NCBI GenBank assembly: GCA_040384665.1
Contig: JAZKIY010000015.1
Span: 1-64,000 of the forward strand
Reading direction: 5' to 3'
From: PCRC01 sp040384665
GTDB lineage: Bacteria; Pseudomonadota; Gammaproteobacteria; Burkholderiales; Burkholderiaceae_C
Length of the DNA stretch: 64,000 bases
This document shows, piece by piece, positions 8,389 through 17,474 of the stretch; the first letter of the stretch is position 1; the number at the start of each line of letters is the position of its first letter. The notes below the pieces were generated by a model that made no database searches, was not told the DNA's origin, and saw only the letters and a list, made by a program, of their open reading frames with translations. A program made the translations under genes and the position numbers.

Positions 8389-9738
8389 CTAGCCCAGCTT
8401 CTTCACCAGCACCAGGCTTTTGCGGTCCCAGTTGTACTTGCGCTTGCGGGCCTCTGGCAGCCACTCGGGTTCCATCAGCACAAAGCCGCGCTTGATGAAC
8501 CAGTGTTTGGTGCGGGTGGTGAGCACAAAAATGCTCTGCAGGCCCATGGCTTTGGCGCGTTGTTCCACGCGCTTCAGCAGCCGTTCGCCGTCGCCCTGGC
8601 TCTGACTTTGGGGCGACACGGTGAGTGCGGCCATCTCGGCGGTTTTGGCTTCGGGGTAGGGGTAGAGGGCGGCGCAGCCAAAGATCACGCCGTCGTGCTC
8701 GATGATGGTGTAGTTGCTGGCGTCGCGTTCGATCTCGGTGCGGCTGCGCTTGACCAGGGTGCCGTCGTTCTCGAACGGCTCGATGAGTTGCAGGATGCCG
8801 GCCACGTCGTCGGGCGTGGCCTCGCGCAGCTCTTCGAGTTTCTCGTCGATCACCATGGTGCCAATGCCGTCGTGCACGTAGATTTCGAGCAGCAGCGCGC
8901 CGTCGAGTGCAAACGGCAGGATGTGACTGCGCTCCACGCCGCCCTTGCAGGCTTTCACGCAGTGCTGCAGGTAGAACGCGGTGTCGCTGGGCTGGTGGGC
9001 TGGCGGCAGGCTGGCCAGCAGCTTCTCGGCCGCGGCCAGTGGCAGTTCGGTGTCGATCGGGTTGTCGTCGCCGGCTGGCTCGGTGGGGCTCTGCAAAATG
9101 CCAGGGATTTCGGTCAGGAAGATCAGCTTGTCGGCCTGCAGCGCCATCGCCACCGAGGTCGCCACTTCTTCCATGGACAAATTGAAGGCCTCGCCGGTCG
9201 GTGAGAAGCCGAAGGGCGACAGCAGCACCATCGCGCCGAGGTCGATGGTTTTCTGGATGCCGGCCACGTCCACCTTGCGCACCAGGCCGGAGTGCTGGAA
9301 GTCCACCCCGTCCAGAATGCCCACCGGCCGGGCGGTGATGAAGTTGCCCGAAATCACCCGCACCGTGGCACCGGCCATGGGGGTGTTGGGCAGGCCCTGG
9401 CTGAACGCCGCCTCAATCTCGTAGCGCAGCTGGCCAGCGGCCTCTTGCGCGCAGTCCAGCGCCACCTCGTCGGTGATGCGCATGCCGTGGGAGTATTTGG
9501 CCGCGTGGCCCTTGGCCTTGAGCTGCTCGTTCACCTGTGGCCGGAAGCCGTGCACCAGCACGATCTTCACGCCCATGCTCTGGATCAGCGCCAAGTCTTG
9601 CGCCAGGTGCGGTAGCTTGCCCGCAGCAATCGCCTCACCGGCCACGCCGACGACAAAGGTCTTGCCCCGGTGCGCGTGGATGTAGGGCGCGACCGAGCGG
9701 AACCACGGCACGAAGGTGAAGTTGAAAACAGCGGACAT
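8389..9738 (-). CDS. argA: Amino-acid N-acetyltransferase (N-acetylglutamate synthase)
   Basis: A 449-residue enzyme of the first step of arginine biosynthesis: glutamate plus acetyl-CoA gives N-acetylglutamate. The N-terminal two thirds is an amino-acid-kinase-like regulatory domain (VLVHGFRPQVNEQL near residue 60, LLSPFGFSPTGEAFNL near 210); the C-terminal third is a GNAT domain (EMAALTVSPQSQSQGDGERLL, then WFIKRGF). Length and domain order match the ArgA of proteobacteria. It is a single-gene unit here, preceded on the minus strand by the capA-like gene 70 bases away. Confidence 0.95.
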   Translation of the reverse strand: MSAVFNFTFVPWFRSVAPYIHAHRGKTFVVGVAGEAIAAGKLPHLAQDLALIQSMGVKIVLVHGFRPQVNEQLKAKGHAAKYSHGMRITDEVALDCAQEAAGQLRYEIEAAFSQGLPNTPMAGATVRVISGNFITARPVGILDGVDFQHSGLVRKVDVAGIQKTIDLGAMVLLSPFGFSPTGEAFNLSMEEVATSVAMALQADKLIFLTEIPGILQSPTEPAGDDNPIDTELPLAAAEKLLASLPPAHQPSDTAFYLQHCVKACKGGVERSHILPFALDGALLLEIYVHDGIGTMVIDEKLEELREATPDDVAGILQLIEPFENDGTLVKRSRTEIERDASNYTIIEHDGVIFGCAALYPYPEAKTAEMAALTVSPQSQSQGDGERLLKRVEQRAKAMGLQSIFVLTTRTKHWFIKRGFVLMEPEWLPEARKRKYNWDRKSLVLVKKLG

Positions 9739-9808
9739 GGGCGGTGGGTGGTCGGGCGGGGCAGGGTGTCAAAAAAGGGTGAGGAAAGTGTAGCGCCTGC
9801 AGGGGGCG

Positions 9809-10795
9809 CTAATCGGGGTTCCGGCACTGCCCCACCTGGGCGTCGCCGCGCTGCCAGCAGGGACTTGGCACCGACAGGTCTGGCCGTGGGATGCCGCGCA
9901 GGTCGATCCGGGCCACACGCGTGTCAAAGGCCTGCACGCCCTGGGCGTCCAGCCGCAGGCGCAGCACCCAGCCCACGCGCTGGCGGTCGTTGTCGGTTTC
10001 CTTCATCACAAAGTTGCCGACGCTGTAGACGATGGGCTTGCCACGGTGGTGCTCGATGTCTTGTGTCACATGCGGGTGGCCGCCAATGACCGCGTCGGCG
10101 CCGGCGTCGATCATCTTGCGGGCCAGCTGGCGTTGGCGGGCATTGGCCAGCGGCTCGTTTTCCCAGCCCCAGTGCATCACCGGGATCACCAGATCGGCCC
10201 GGTGAACAGTGCGCGCGGCGCGGATGTCGGCCACCACCTGTTCGTCTTCGCTCCAGGCGCTGCCGGGTGCGTCGGCGTCGGCCTCGAAGCTGCGGGGCAT
10301 GAACTCGTTGTAGCCCAGCAGCGCGATGCGCAAGCCCTTGCGTTCGACGATCAGCGGTGTGTGGGCTTCTTTCAGGTTCATCCCGCCGCCAAAGTGGCCG
10401 AGTCCGGCCCGGGGCAGCAGGCGCAACATCTCGGCAAACGCGGTTCGCCCGTAGTCGCCGGAGTGGTTGTTGGCCAGCGCCACCGCGTCGAAGTGGCGTT
10501 TGAGCACCGGCAGCACACGCGGGTGGGCGCGGAAGGTGTAGTTTTTGTCGCCCGCCGAGCCGGTGGTGGCCACCACACACTCCAGGTTGCCCACGCGGAT
10601 GTCGGCCTGTTTGAACAGCCTGGCGAAGCCGGCGAACGGGTCTTGCCCGCGTTGGATCAAGGCGCCCGCCGTGTCGTCCAGCACGATGTCGCCGGCAAAC
10701 ACCAGCGTCACCGGCGCCTGCTGGCCCGAGGCAGGGGCCAGGCAGCACAGGCTGGCGGCGCACCACAGGCCCACTTGGCTCAGCCAGCGTTTCAT
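9809..10795 (-). CDS. CapA-family metallophosphatase-like secreted protein
   Basis: A 328-residue protein with an N-terminal signal peptide (cleavage likely after CLAPASGQ, near residue 25). It matches the poly-gamma-glutamate capsule protein CapA family, a calcineurin-like metallophosphatase fold: FAGDIVLDD near residue 35, NLECVV near 75, ALANNHSGDYG near 110, PVMHWGWE and GGHPHVTQDIE further on. It is probably periplasmic. There is no capB/capC nearby, so capsule synthesis cannot be claimed. ATG 10795 overlaps the stop of the small upstream gene by four bases. A GC-rich stem (AGCGCC...GGCGCT, 9792-9810) begins at its stop codon and may be a weak terminator. Confidence 0.85.
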   Translation of the reverse strand: MKRWLSQVGLWCAASLCCLAPASGQQAPVTLVFAGDIVLDDTAGALIQRGQDPFAGFARLFKQADIRVGNLECVVATTGSAGDKNYTFRAHPRVLPVLKRHFDAVALANNHSGDYGRTAFAEMLRLLPRAGLGHFGGGMNLKEAHTPLIVERKGLRIALLGYNEFMPRSFEADADAPGSAWSEDEQVVADIRAARTVHRADLVIPVMHWGWENEPLANARQRQLARKMIDAGADAVIGGHPHVTQDIEHHRGKPIVYSVGNFVMKETDNDRQRVGWVLRLRLDAQGVQAFDTRVARIDLRGIPRPDLSVPSPCWQRGDAQVGQCRNPD

Positions 10796-11193
10796 GGGGC
10801 CATCCCGGAAAGGCTGCAGTTGTACTGCAGTTCACGCTCCACCGGCCCGGCGTAGAGAAACTGCTGGCCGGTGAGCGTTTGGCCTGTGGCAAACGGGGGC
10901 AGGTAGGTGGCCTGCTGCACCAGCACCGGCTGCTGCTTTGTTTCCAGGTAGGCGTAGAGCTTGACGTAATCGACCTGGCTCGCCGTCCCCACCACCACCG
11001 CCTTGAAACGGAAACGCCCGCCAACACCCACCGAGCGCACGCGGTAGGGGTCGGCCACCGGCGTAGCTTCCAACAACTGGGTGCTGCCGGCGTAGGTGAG
11101 CTGGCAGCGCAGCAACGGGGCGGCTTGCAGCGGGGTGCAGAGCAGCAGCGTGGCCAGGCTCAGGAGCCCTGTGGCGAGAGGGTGAACAAGCAT
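10792..11193 (-). CDS. Small secreted protein of unknown function
   Basis: A 133-residue protein with a clear Sec signal peptide (hydrophobic run LATGLLSLATLLLCTPLQAAP). The mature part contains two cysteines (residues ~30 and ~126) and a beta-rich pattern without a recognised domain. It overlaps the capA-like gene by four bases (ATGA), so they are co-transcribed and may work together in the periplasm. The start ATG (11193-11191) is preceded six bases upstream by CACAAT on the minus strand, a possible -10 of a leaderless transcript. The divergent hrpA gene starts 75 bases away. Confidence 0.7.
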   Translation of the reverse strand: MLVHPLATGLLSLATLLLCTPLQAAPLLRCQLTYAGSTQLLEATPVADPYRVRSVGVGGRFRFKAVVVGTASQVDYVKLYAYLETKQQPVLVQQATYLPPFATGQTLTGQQFLYAGPVERELQYNCSLSGMAP

Positions 11194-11253
11194 GGCCCGA
11201 TTGTGCCGCTCGCCGCGCAAGGGCACTGGCCCGTGGCCAAGGGGCCTGCCGCC

Positions 11254-11259
11254 GATAAT
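11254..11259 (+). promoter_or_regulatory. -10-like GATAAT before hrpA
   Basis: GATAAT ends nine bases before the hrpA ATG. Together with similar boxes at 24955 (rlmB) and 46710-46705 (trhO, minus strand) it suggests transcription starting at or next to the start codon. No convincing TTGACA-like -35 is seen at 17 bases. Confidence 0.4.
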
Positions 11260-11268
11260 GGCGCCCCA

Positions 11269-14200
11269 ATGCCTTCCCCTTTGCACATCGAATTTCCAGA
11301 GTCGCTCCCGGTATCGGGCAAACGCCAAGAGATCATGGACGCCATCGCGGCGCACCAGGTGGTCATCGTCTGCGGCGAAACCGGCTCGGGCAAAACCACC
11401 CAGCTGCCCAAGATCGCGCTCGCCATGGGGCGCGGCAAGCTGAACGCGCCACCCGGCAAGGGGCGATTGATCGGCCACACCCAGCCACGCCGGATTGCCG
11501 CCAGCTCCGTGGCCAAGCGCATTGCCGAGGAGCTGAAAACGCCGCTGGGCGACGTGGTGGGCTTCAAGGTGCGTTTCCAGGACCGGCTGAGCCGCGACGC
11601 GTCGGTGAAGCTGATGACCGACGGCATTTTGCTGGCGGAAACGCAGACCGACCCGCTGCTGAAAGCCTACGACACCCTCATCATCGACGAGGCGCACGAG
11701 CGCAGCCTGAACATCGACTTCCTGCTCGGCTACCTGCGCGAAATCTTGCCGCGCCGGCCGGATTTGAAGGTGGTGGTGACCTCGGCCACCATCGACGCCG
11801 ACCGGTTTGCGCGGCACTTTGCCTCGCGCAATGGCCCGGCGCCGGTGATCATGGTGTCCGGCCGGATGTTCCCGGTGGAGCAGCGCTGGCGGCCGTTCGA
11901 GGAAAGCCGCGAGTTCGACCTGAACGACGCGATTGCCGACGGTGTGGACGAACTCTGGCGCGACGTGCACAACGGCGGTGACATCCTGGTCTTCCTGCCC
12001 GGCGAGCGCGAAATCCGCGAAGCCGCCGACCACCTGCGCAAGCACCTGAGCCACCAGCCGGTGATGCGCAACGCCGAGGTGCTGCCGCTGTTTGCCCGGC
12101 TGTCGCAGCCCGAGCAGGACCGCATTTTTGAAGGCCACACCGGCCGCCGCATCGTGCTGGCCACCAACGTGGCAGAGACCTCGCTCACCGTGCCCGGTAT
12201 CCGCTACGTGATCGACGCCGGCACCGCGCGCATGAAGCGCTACAGCTTTCGCAGCAAGGTGGAGCAGTTGCTGGTGGAGCCGATCAGCCAGGCCGCCGCC
12301 AACCAGCGCGCCGGCCGTTGCGGCCGGGTGGCCGACGGCATCTGCATCCGCCTGTACGACGAAAAAGACTTTGCCGGCCGGCCACGCTTCACCGAACCGG
12401 AAATCCTGCGCAGCTCTTTGGCCGGGGTGATCTTGCGGATGAAGTCGCTGCACCTGGGCGACGTGTCGCAATTCCCGTTCATCGAGGCCCCGTCGGGCCG
12501 GGCCATCGCCGACGGTTACCAGCTGCTGGCCGAACTCGGCGCGGTGGACGACGCCAACGAACTCACTGGCGTTGGCCAGGAACTGGCCAAACTGCCGCTC
12601 GACCCGCGCGTCGGCCGGATGATTCTGGAAGCCCGCGAGCGCAGCGCGCTCGACGAGGTGCTGGTGATCGCCAGCGCCCTGAGCGTGCAGGACGTGCGCG
12701 ACCGCCCGATGGACATGCAGGCCCAGGCCGACCAGGCGCACGCCAAGTTTGACGACGACAAAAGCGAGTTCAGCGGCTACCTGAAGCTGTGGGACTGGCT
12801 GGACAAGTCGCGTGGTGGTCACGGCACCGAGCACAAGCTCAGCAACCGCCAGTACGAGCAGCTGCTGCGGCAGAACTTTGTCAGCATCCGCCGGGTGCGC
12901 GAGTGGCGCGACATCTACAGCCAGCTGCACACCGTGGTGGCCGAGCACAAGTGGCGGCTCAACACCGCCCCGGCCAGCTACGAGCAACTGCATTTGTCCA
13001 TGCTGGCCGGCCTGCTCGGCAACATCGGCTGCAAGCTGGACGACGAAGACGTCTACCTCGGCGCCCGCGGCATCAAGTTCTACCGCCACCCCGGCGCGCA
13101 CCTGGCCAAGAAGCCGGGGCGCTGGATTGTGGCCGCCGAGCTGGTGGAAACCACCCGGCTGTTTGGCCGCGGCATCGCCAACATCGACCCGGTCTGGCTC
13201 GAGCAGGTGGGTGGGCATTTGCTGAAAAAACAGCTGCTGGAGCCGCACTGGGAAAAGAAGGCGGGCGAGGTGGTGGCGCTGGAGCGGGCCACGCTGTATG
13301 GCCTGGTGGTCTACAACGGCCGGCGTGTGAACTTTGGTCGGGTGGACCCGCAGGGCGCGCGCGAGGTCTTCCTCCGCGAGGCGCTGGCCGGCGCCAACTG
13401 GGACACCAAGTTGCCCTTCCTGGCTGCCAACCAGAAAATGATCGCCAAGGTGGAGGAGCTGGAGCACAAGTCGCGCCGGCAAGACGTGCTGGTGGACGAC
13501 GCGTTGATCTACGCCTTCTACGACCAGCATGTGCCGGCCGACGTGTACAGCGGCGCCAGCTTCGAGCGCTGGTACAAAGACGCGGCCAAAGCCAACCCCC
13601 AGTTGCTGCTGCTGACCCGCGACGAGCTGATGCGCCACGAGGCCGCCGGCATCACCACCAGCGCCTTCCCCAAGACCGTGCGGCTCGGCGGCGTGGACTG
13701 CGCGGCCGAGTACCTGCACGAACCCGGTGACGCGAAAGACGGCCTCACCGTCACCGTGCCACTGTTTGTGCTGAACCAGGTGAACGACGAGCGCTGCGAA
13801 TGGCTGGTGCCCGGCATGCTGCGCGACAAGGTGCTGGCGCTCCTGAAAAGCCTGCACCAGAAGCCGCGCTCGCGCTTCGTGCCGCTGCCCGACAGCGCCA
13901 CTCGCATTGCTGGCGAGCTGAGCGTGCCCGAGCTGTTTGGCCACGGCAGCCTGACCGACGCGCTGCTGAAAATCGTGCGTGCCGCCACCTCGCTCGACGT
14001 GAAGCGCGCCGACTTCAAGCTCGACATGGTGCAAGCCCACCTGTTCATGAACTTCCGCGTGGTGGACGAGCATGGCCGCCAATTGGGCACGGGCCGCAAC
14101 CTCGGCGCGCTGAAGGCGGAGCTGGGCGCGCAGGCCCGGGGGGCGTTTCAGGCCCTGGCGGGGCTCAAAGTGGCCCGCAACGAGCCCGTTTCGGCCAATT

Positions 14201-15168
14201 TAGAGTCAAATCGGCCTCAAGCCCTAGTGAAGCCTGGTGATTCAGCTACAAAAAAAGAAGCAAACCACACCGCCCCTGCAGCGGCCAAGGCAGAACAACG
14301 CTACACCGCCTGGACCTTTGGCGAGCTGCCGGAGCTGATGGAAATCAAAAAGGGCGGGCAAACGCTGATCGGCTTTCCGGCGCTGACCAACCAGGGCGAC
14401 GCGGTGTGCATCGAGGTGTTTGACGAGCCCGAGGTGGCGGCCGCACGCCACCGCGCCGGGCTGCGCCGGCTGTTTGCGCTGCAGCTGAAAGACGCGCTGA
14501 AGTACCTGGAAAAGAACATCCCCGACCTGCAGAAAATGGCGGTCAGTTTCATGCTGGTGGGCCGCGCGGCGGACAACACTGGCGGCGGCACGCAGGAAGA
14601 GCTGCGCGCCCAGATCATTGACGTGGCGCTGGACCGCGCCTTCCTGCTCGACCCACTGCCCACGGGTGAGGCCGACTTCAAGCGCCGCCTCGACGAAGGC
14701 CGGGGCCGGCTGACCCTGATTGCCACCGAAGTGGCCCGCCTGGCCGCCACCGTGCTGGCCGAATACGCCACCGCGCTGCGCAAAATCAAAGACACCAAAA
14801 ACGCGCCCGAGGCCACCGCAGACGCCATGCAGCAGCTGCAAAAACTCATGCCCAAGCGCTTTTTGCCACTGACGCCCTGGGCGCAGCTGCAGCACTGCCC
14901 GCGTTACCTGAAGGCAGTGACCTTGCGGCTGGAGAAATACCGGGCCGACCCGGCGCGCGACGCCGCCAAACTGGCCGAGTTGCGCCCGCAGGAGCAGCGC
15001 TACTGGCGGTTGGTGGCCGAACGCAAAGGGGCGGTGGACGCGCGGATGCAGGAGTTCCGCTGGCTGCTGGAGGAGTTGCGGGTGAGTTTTTTTGCGCAGG
15101 AACTGCGCACGCCCCAGCCGGTGAGTGTGAAGCGGCTGGAGAAAGTGTGGGGCCAGCTCAACAGCTAG
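11269..15168 (+). CDS. hrpA: ATP-dependent RNA helicase HrpA
   Basis: A 1299-residue DEAH-box helicase, the same length as E. coli HrpA. Motif I (GETGSGKTT) is at 36-44, DEAH at 140-143, the SAT motif (TSATID) near 165-170, and motif VI (QRAGRCGR) near 346. The C-terminal half holds the HA2/OB-fold regions and the long HrpA-specific extension. It is thought to act in RNA processing and in rescuing stalled ribosomes. ATG 11269 was chosen because family similarity begins there; the open frame upstream overlaps the divergent gene and is spurious. Residues about 975-1000 are encoded by a copy of a dispersed repeat (see 14206-14262), an unusual in-frame insertion. Confidence 0.96.
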   Translation: MPSPLHIEFPESLPVSGKRQEIMDAIAAHQVVIVCGETGSGKTTQLPKIALAMGRGKLNAPPGKGRLIGHTQPRRIAASSVAKRIAEELKTPLGDVVGFKVRFQDRLSRDASVKLMTDGILLAETQTDPLLKAYDTLIIDEAHERSLNIDFLLGYLREILPRRPDLKVVVTSATIDADRFARHFASRNGPAPVIMVSGRMFPVEQRWRPFEESREFDLNDAIADGVDELWRDVHNGGDILVFLPGEREIREAADHLRKHLSHQPVMRNAEVLPLFARLSQPEQDRIFEGHTGRRIVLATNVAETSLTVPGIRYVIDAGTARMKRYSFRSKVEQLLVEPISQAAANQRAGRCGRVADGICIRLYDEKDFAGRPRFTEPEILRSSLAGVILRMKSLHLGDVSQFPFIEAPSGRAIADGYQLLAELGAVDDANELTGVGQELAKLPLDPRVGRMILEARERSALDEVLVIASALSVQDVRDRPMDMQAQADQAHAKFDDDKSEFSGYLKLWDWLDKSRGGHGTEHKLSNRQYEQLLRQNFVSIRRVREWRDIYSQLHTVVAEHKWRLNTAPASYEQLHLSMLAGLLGNIGCKLDDEDVYLGARGIKFYRHPGAHLAKKPGRWIVAAELVETTRLFGRGIANIDPVWLEQVGGHLLKKQLLEPHWEKKAGEVVALERATLYGLVVYNGRRVNFGRVDPQGAREVFLREALAGANWDTKLPFLAANQKMIAKVEELEHKSRRQDVLVDDALIYAFYDQHVPADVYSGASFERWYKDAAKANPQLLLLTRDELMRHEAAGITTSAFPKTVRLGGVDCAAEYLHEPGDAKDGLTVTVPLFVLNQVNDERCEWLVPGMLRDKVLALLKSLHQKPRSRFVPLPDSATRIAGELSVPELFGHGSLTDALLKIVRAATSLDVKRADFKLDMVQAHLFMNFRVVDEHGRQLGTGRNLGALKAELGAQARGAFQALAGLKVARNEPVSANLESNRPQALVKPGDSATKKEANHTAPAAAKAEQRYTAWTFGELPELMEIKKGGQTLIGFPALTNQGDAVCIEVFDEPEVAAARHRAGLRRLFALQLKDALKYLEKNIPDLQKMAVSFMLVGRAADNTGGGTQEELRAQIIDVALDRAFLLDPLPTGEADFKRRLDEGRGRLTLIATEVARLAATVLAEYATALRKIKDTKNAPEATADAMQQLQKLMPKRFLPLTPWAQLQHCPRYLKAVTLRLEKYRADPARDAAKLAELRPQEQRYWRLVAERKGAVDARMQEFRWLLEELRVSFFAQELRTPQPVSVKRLEKVWGQLNS
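14206..14262 (+). repeat. Dispersed ~60-bp repeat, copy A, inside hrpA
   Basis: Contains TCAAATCGGCCTCAAGCCC, then TAGTGAAGCCTGGTGATTCAG, matching the intergenic copies at 24867, 45085 (reverse) and 58343. The 3' hairpin arm seen in the other copies (GCTATTG...CAATAGC) is degenerated here to an A-rich run. The reading frame stays open through the element, so it adds roughly 20-25 residues to HrpA. Confidence 0.85.
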
Positions 15169-15178
15169 GACCCCCGTC

Positions 15179-15565
15179 TCAGGCGCCGGCTTGCTGCTGG
15201 CTGCGGGCGATGCAAAAGTCCACCAGCGCTTCGATCTGGTTGGACTTGTCAAACACAGCGTCCACACCCAGCGCCAGGCAGCGCTTGCGCATGTCTTGTG
15301 TGGCGTAGTTGCTCAGCACGATCACCGCCTGTTTGGGTGAACGTTTGCGGCACGCCTGCACCACACCCAGGCCACTGCCTTTTTTCAGGAACAGGTCGAC
15401 GATGGCCAGGTCCCAGCGGTCGGTGTGCCGGGTCAGCCACTGGGCGCCGTCGGCCTCGTTTTCGGCTTCGCCAACGGTTTTGACCTGGGCCAGCTCTTCC
15501 AAAGTGTCGATCAGGTTTTCCCGGATCGTGGGGTTGTCTTCAACCACATAGGCGCGCAATGCCAT
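15179..15565 (-). CDS. Receiver-only response regulator
   Basis: A 128-residue single REC domain (CheY-like) with no output domain. Key residues are present: acidic pair E9/D10, phospho-acceptor D57 in AIVDLF, the Ser85 switch position (VLSN), and K107 in FDKSN. It would act by protein-protein contact or as a phosphate sink or shuttle. No kinase is adjacent; the nearest histidine kinase is at 38.5 kb. A Shine-Dalgarno-like AAAGG precedes ATG 15565. The TTGTCCTAC motif lies upstream (15662-15654 on the minus strand). It is convergent with hrpA, ten bases between the stops. Confidence 0.9.
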   Translation of the reverse strand: MALRAYVVEDNPTIRENLIDTLEELAQVKTVGEAENEADGAQWLTRHTDRWDLAIVDLFLKKGSGLGVVQACRKRSPKQAVIVLSNYATQDMRKRCLALGVDAVFDKSNQIEALVDFCIARSQQQAGA

Positions 15566-15653
15566 GGTGATGCCTTTCTGGGTTCATTTTTCATTTGAAT
15601 CCAATGTAGGGGCTTGGGCGCGCCGGGTCTGCCGGCCCGCAAGCCCAGGCGCT

Positions 15654-15662
15654 GTAGGACAA
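15654..15662 (-). promoter_or_regulatory. Recurrent 9-base motif TTGTCCTAC, copy 3
   Basis: On the minus strand TTGTCCTAC points toward the receiver-only regulator; a -10-like TACATT (15608-15603, minus strand) lies 45 bases downstream. On the plus strand the MlaE-like gene has a -10-like TATCAT (15695-15700), 32 bases away. It sits in the 141-base divergent gap and could serve either gene. Confidence 0.45.
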
Positions 15663-15706
15663 CCCGCCACCCTGGCACTGCGGCCTGTGCTCGCTATCAT
15701 TCGCCC

Positions 15707-16516
15707 ATGCCATCCACCCCGCCATCGCCCCTGAATGTCAGCGCGCTGGGCGGCAGCATGTGGCGCTGGGGCAGCAGCTGGTGGGGCGTGCTGTACTTCG
15801 GGCTGGTGGCGCTGGTCACCGCGCTGTCACCGTCCACCTACAACCGGGCCAACCGGCTGGCCATGGCGCGGCTGATGGTGGCCACCACCTGGCGTGTGCT
15901 GCCGTGGTTCACGCTGCTGTCGGCGCTGATCAGCCTGGTGCTGATCCGCATCGTGGTGGTCACCGCGCAAAGCTACGGCCTGTCGCAGTACGCGCTCGAC
16001 GTGGTGGTGCGGGTGCTGGTGCTGGAGCTGATTCCCCTCTCGGCCGCGCTGTTTGTGGTGCTGCGCGGCGCCATGGCCGCCGAGGCGGACCTGTCCAGCC
16101 TGCCGGTGGGCAGCGACGCACCGGGTCGCCACGCCCAAACCGTGCTGGTGCGCACCGAACTGCTGCCGCGTGTGGTGGCGGCTGTGTTTTCGGTGGTCAC
16201 GCTGGCGGCGGTCAGCAGCGTGGTGGCGCTGGTGCTGGCCTATGTCAACGTCTACGGCTTCACCCCCTGGGGTTTTGCCGCCTACACCCGCATGGTCGGC
16301 CGCGTGTTCGACCCGGCCACCGGCATCGGCTTTGTGCTGAAGATCGCGCTGTTCAGCATTGCGGTGGCGGTGGTGCCGGTGGCGTCGGCCCTGCAAGCCC
16401 GGCTGTGGACCGCCCACAGCGATCGCAGCGGCCGCAAGGCACCCAGCGGCACGGTGCGGCTGTTCCTGGTGCTGGTGCTGATCGAAGGCGCTTCGTTGGC
16501 ACTGAAATACATTTGA
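15707..16516 (+). CDS. MlaE/YrbE-family ABC permease-like protein
   Basis: A 269-residue integral membrane protein with about five to six hydrophobic segments, matching MlaE-type permeases of lipid ABC transporters (a polar N terminus, then GSSWWGVLYFGLVALVTALS, and the central LELIPLSAALFVVLRGAMA segment that corresponds to the conserved permease core). It would span the inner membrane and work with the MCE-domain protein encoded seven bases downstream. ATG 15707 is preceded by TATCAT six bases upstream. No MlaF-type ATPase is encoded next to it, which is unusual for this family. Confidence 0.8.
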   Translation: MPSTPPSPLNVSALGGSMWRWGSSWWGVLYFGLVALVTALSPSTYNRANRLAMARLMVATTWRVLPWFTLLSALISLVLIRIVVVTAQSYGLSQYALDVVVRVLVLELIPLSAALFVVLRGAMAAEADLSSLPVGSDAPGRHAQTVLVRTELLPRVVAAVFSVVTLAAVSSVVALVLAYVNVYGFTPWGFAAYTRMVGRVFDPATGIGFVLKIALFSIAVAVVPVASALQARLWTAHSDRSGRKAPSGTVRLFLVLVLIEGASLALKYI

Positions 16517-16523
16517 ACCCCCC

Positions 16524-17474
16524 ATGACCCAACCGACCGACACCCCCGACCCGAACGCCGCGCCCGGCGTGGCCAACCTGGAACTCAAGGCCATGCTGAT
16601 GCTGGTGCTGGTGGTCACGCTGGTGGTGGGGGCGGTCACCTACATCCTGTACGCGCGCGGCGTGTTCGAGCGCACCCAGACCCTGGTGCTGGTCGCCGAC
16701 GACGCGCAGGGCGTGACGGTGGGCCTCGACCTGACCTTCTCGGGCTTCCCCATTGGCCGGGTGCGGCAGGTGGAACTGGCCAACGACGGCAAGGCCCGCA
16801 TCGTGATCGACGTGGCCAGCAAGGACGCGCGCTGGCTGCGCATGTCCAGCATCTTCACGATGGAACGCGGCCTGGTGGGGGACACCAAGCTGCGCGCCTA
16901 CAGCGGCATCCTCACCGACCCCTTGCTGCCCGACGGCGCCGAGCGTGCGGTGCTGGTGGGCGACGTGGCGGCCGAAATCCCCCGTGTGGTGGGCGTGGTG
17001 CGCACGCTGGTGGAAAACCTCGAACGCATGACGGCCAGCGAGTCCAGCCTGAACGCCAGCCTGGGCAACGTGCAGGCACTGACCGACGGCTTCAAGGGCC
17101 GCTACGGCGCGCTGGGCGCGGTGATGGGCGGCGACGCCAATGCGAAACAGATCCTTGTCACGCTGGAGCGCGCCAACGCGCTGCTCGCCAAGACCGACCA
17201 GCGCGTGTTTGGCAAACAGGGCCTGATGGACGACACCCAGGCCACGGTGAAACAGCTCAACGGGGTGCTGACCGACGTGCGCGCCAGCCTGCAACAGGTC
17301 AATGCCGTGCTGGCCGAGGCGCAGAAGATCGCCAGCAACACCACCGCGGCCACCGCCGACCTCGGCGCGCTGCGGGCGCAGGTCGAGACCAGCTTGCGCC
17401 GGGTCGATGGGCTGGTGCTGGAGATCAACCGCAAATGGCCGTTTTCACGCGATGCCGAGGTGAAGCTGCCATGA
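16524..17474 (+). CDS. MlaD-like MCE-domain protein
   Basis: A 316-residue protein with a short cytoplasmic N terminus, one transmembrane helix (residues ~22-45), and a periplasmic MCE domain (VGLDLTFSGFPIGRVRQVEL, then GDTKLRAYSG). The C-terminal third is alpha-helical and probably coiled-coil, as in MCE proteins that form hexameric rings for phospholipid traffic between membranes. It lies between the MlaE-like permease and a lipoprotein gene whose ATG overlaps its stop. Substrate and direction of transport cannot be read from the sequence. Confidence 0.88.
   Translation: MTQPTDTPDPNAAPGVANLELKAMLMLVLVVTLVVGAVTYILYARGVFERTQTLVLVADDAQGVTVGLDLTFSGFPIGRVRQVELANDGKARIVIDVASKDARWLRMSSIFTMERGLVGDTKLRAYSGILTDPLLPDGAERAVLVGDVAAEIPRVVGVVRTLVENLERMTASESSLNASLGNVQALTDGFKGRYGALGAVMGGDANAKQILVTLERANALLAKTDQRVFGKQGLMDDTQATVKQLNGVLTDVRASLQQVNAVLAEAQKIASNTTAATADLGALRAQVETSLRRVDGLVLEINRKWPFSRDAEVKLP

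Noticed and set aside
10792..14082. A 1096-codon open frame on the minus strand across hrpA
   Set aside because: It is the mirror of the G+C-rich hrpA codons; only its last 133 codons (10792-11193), beyond the hrpA start, look like a protein with a signal peptide.
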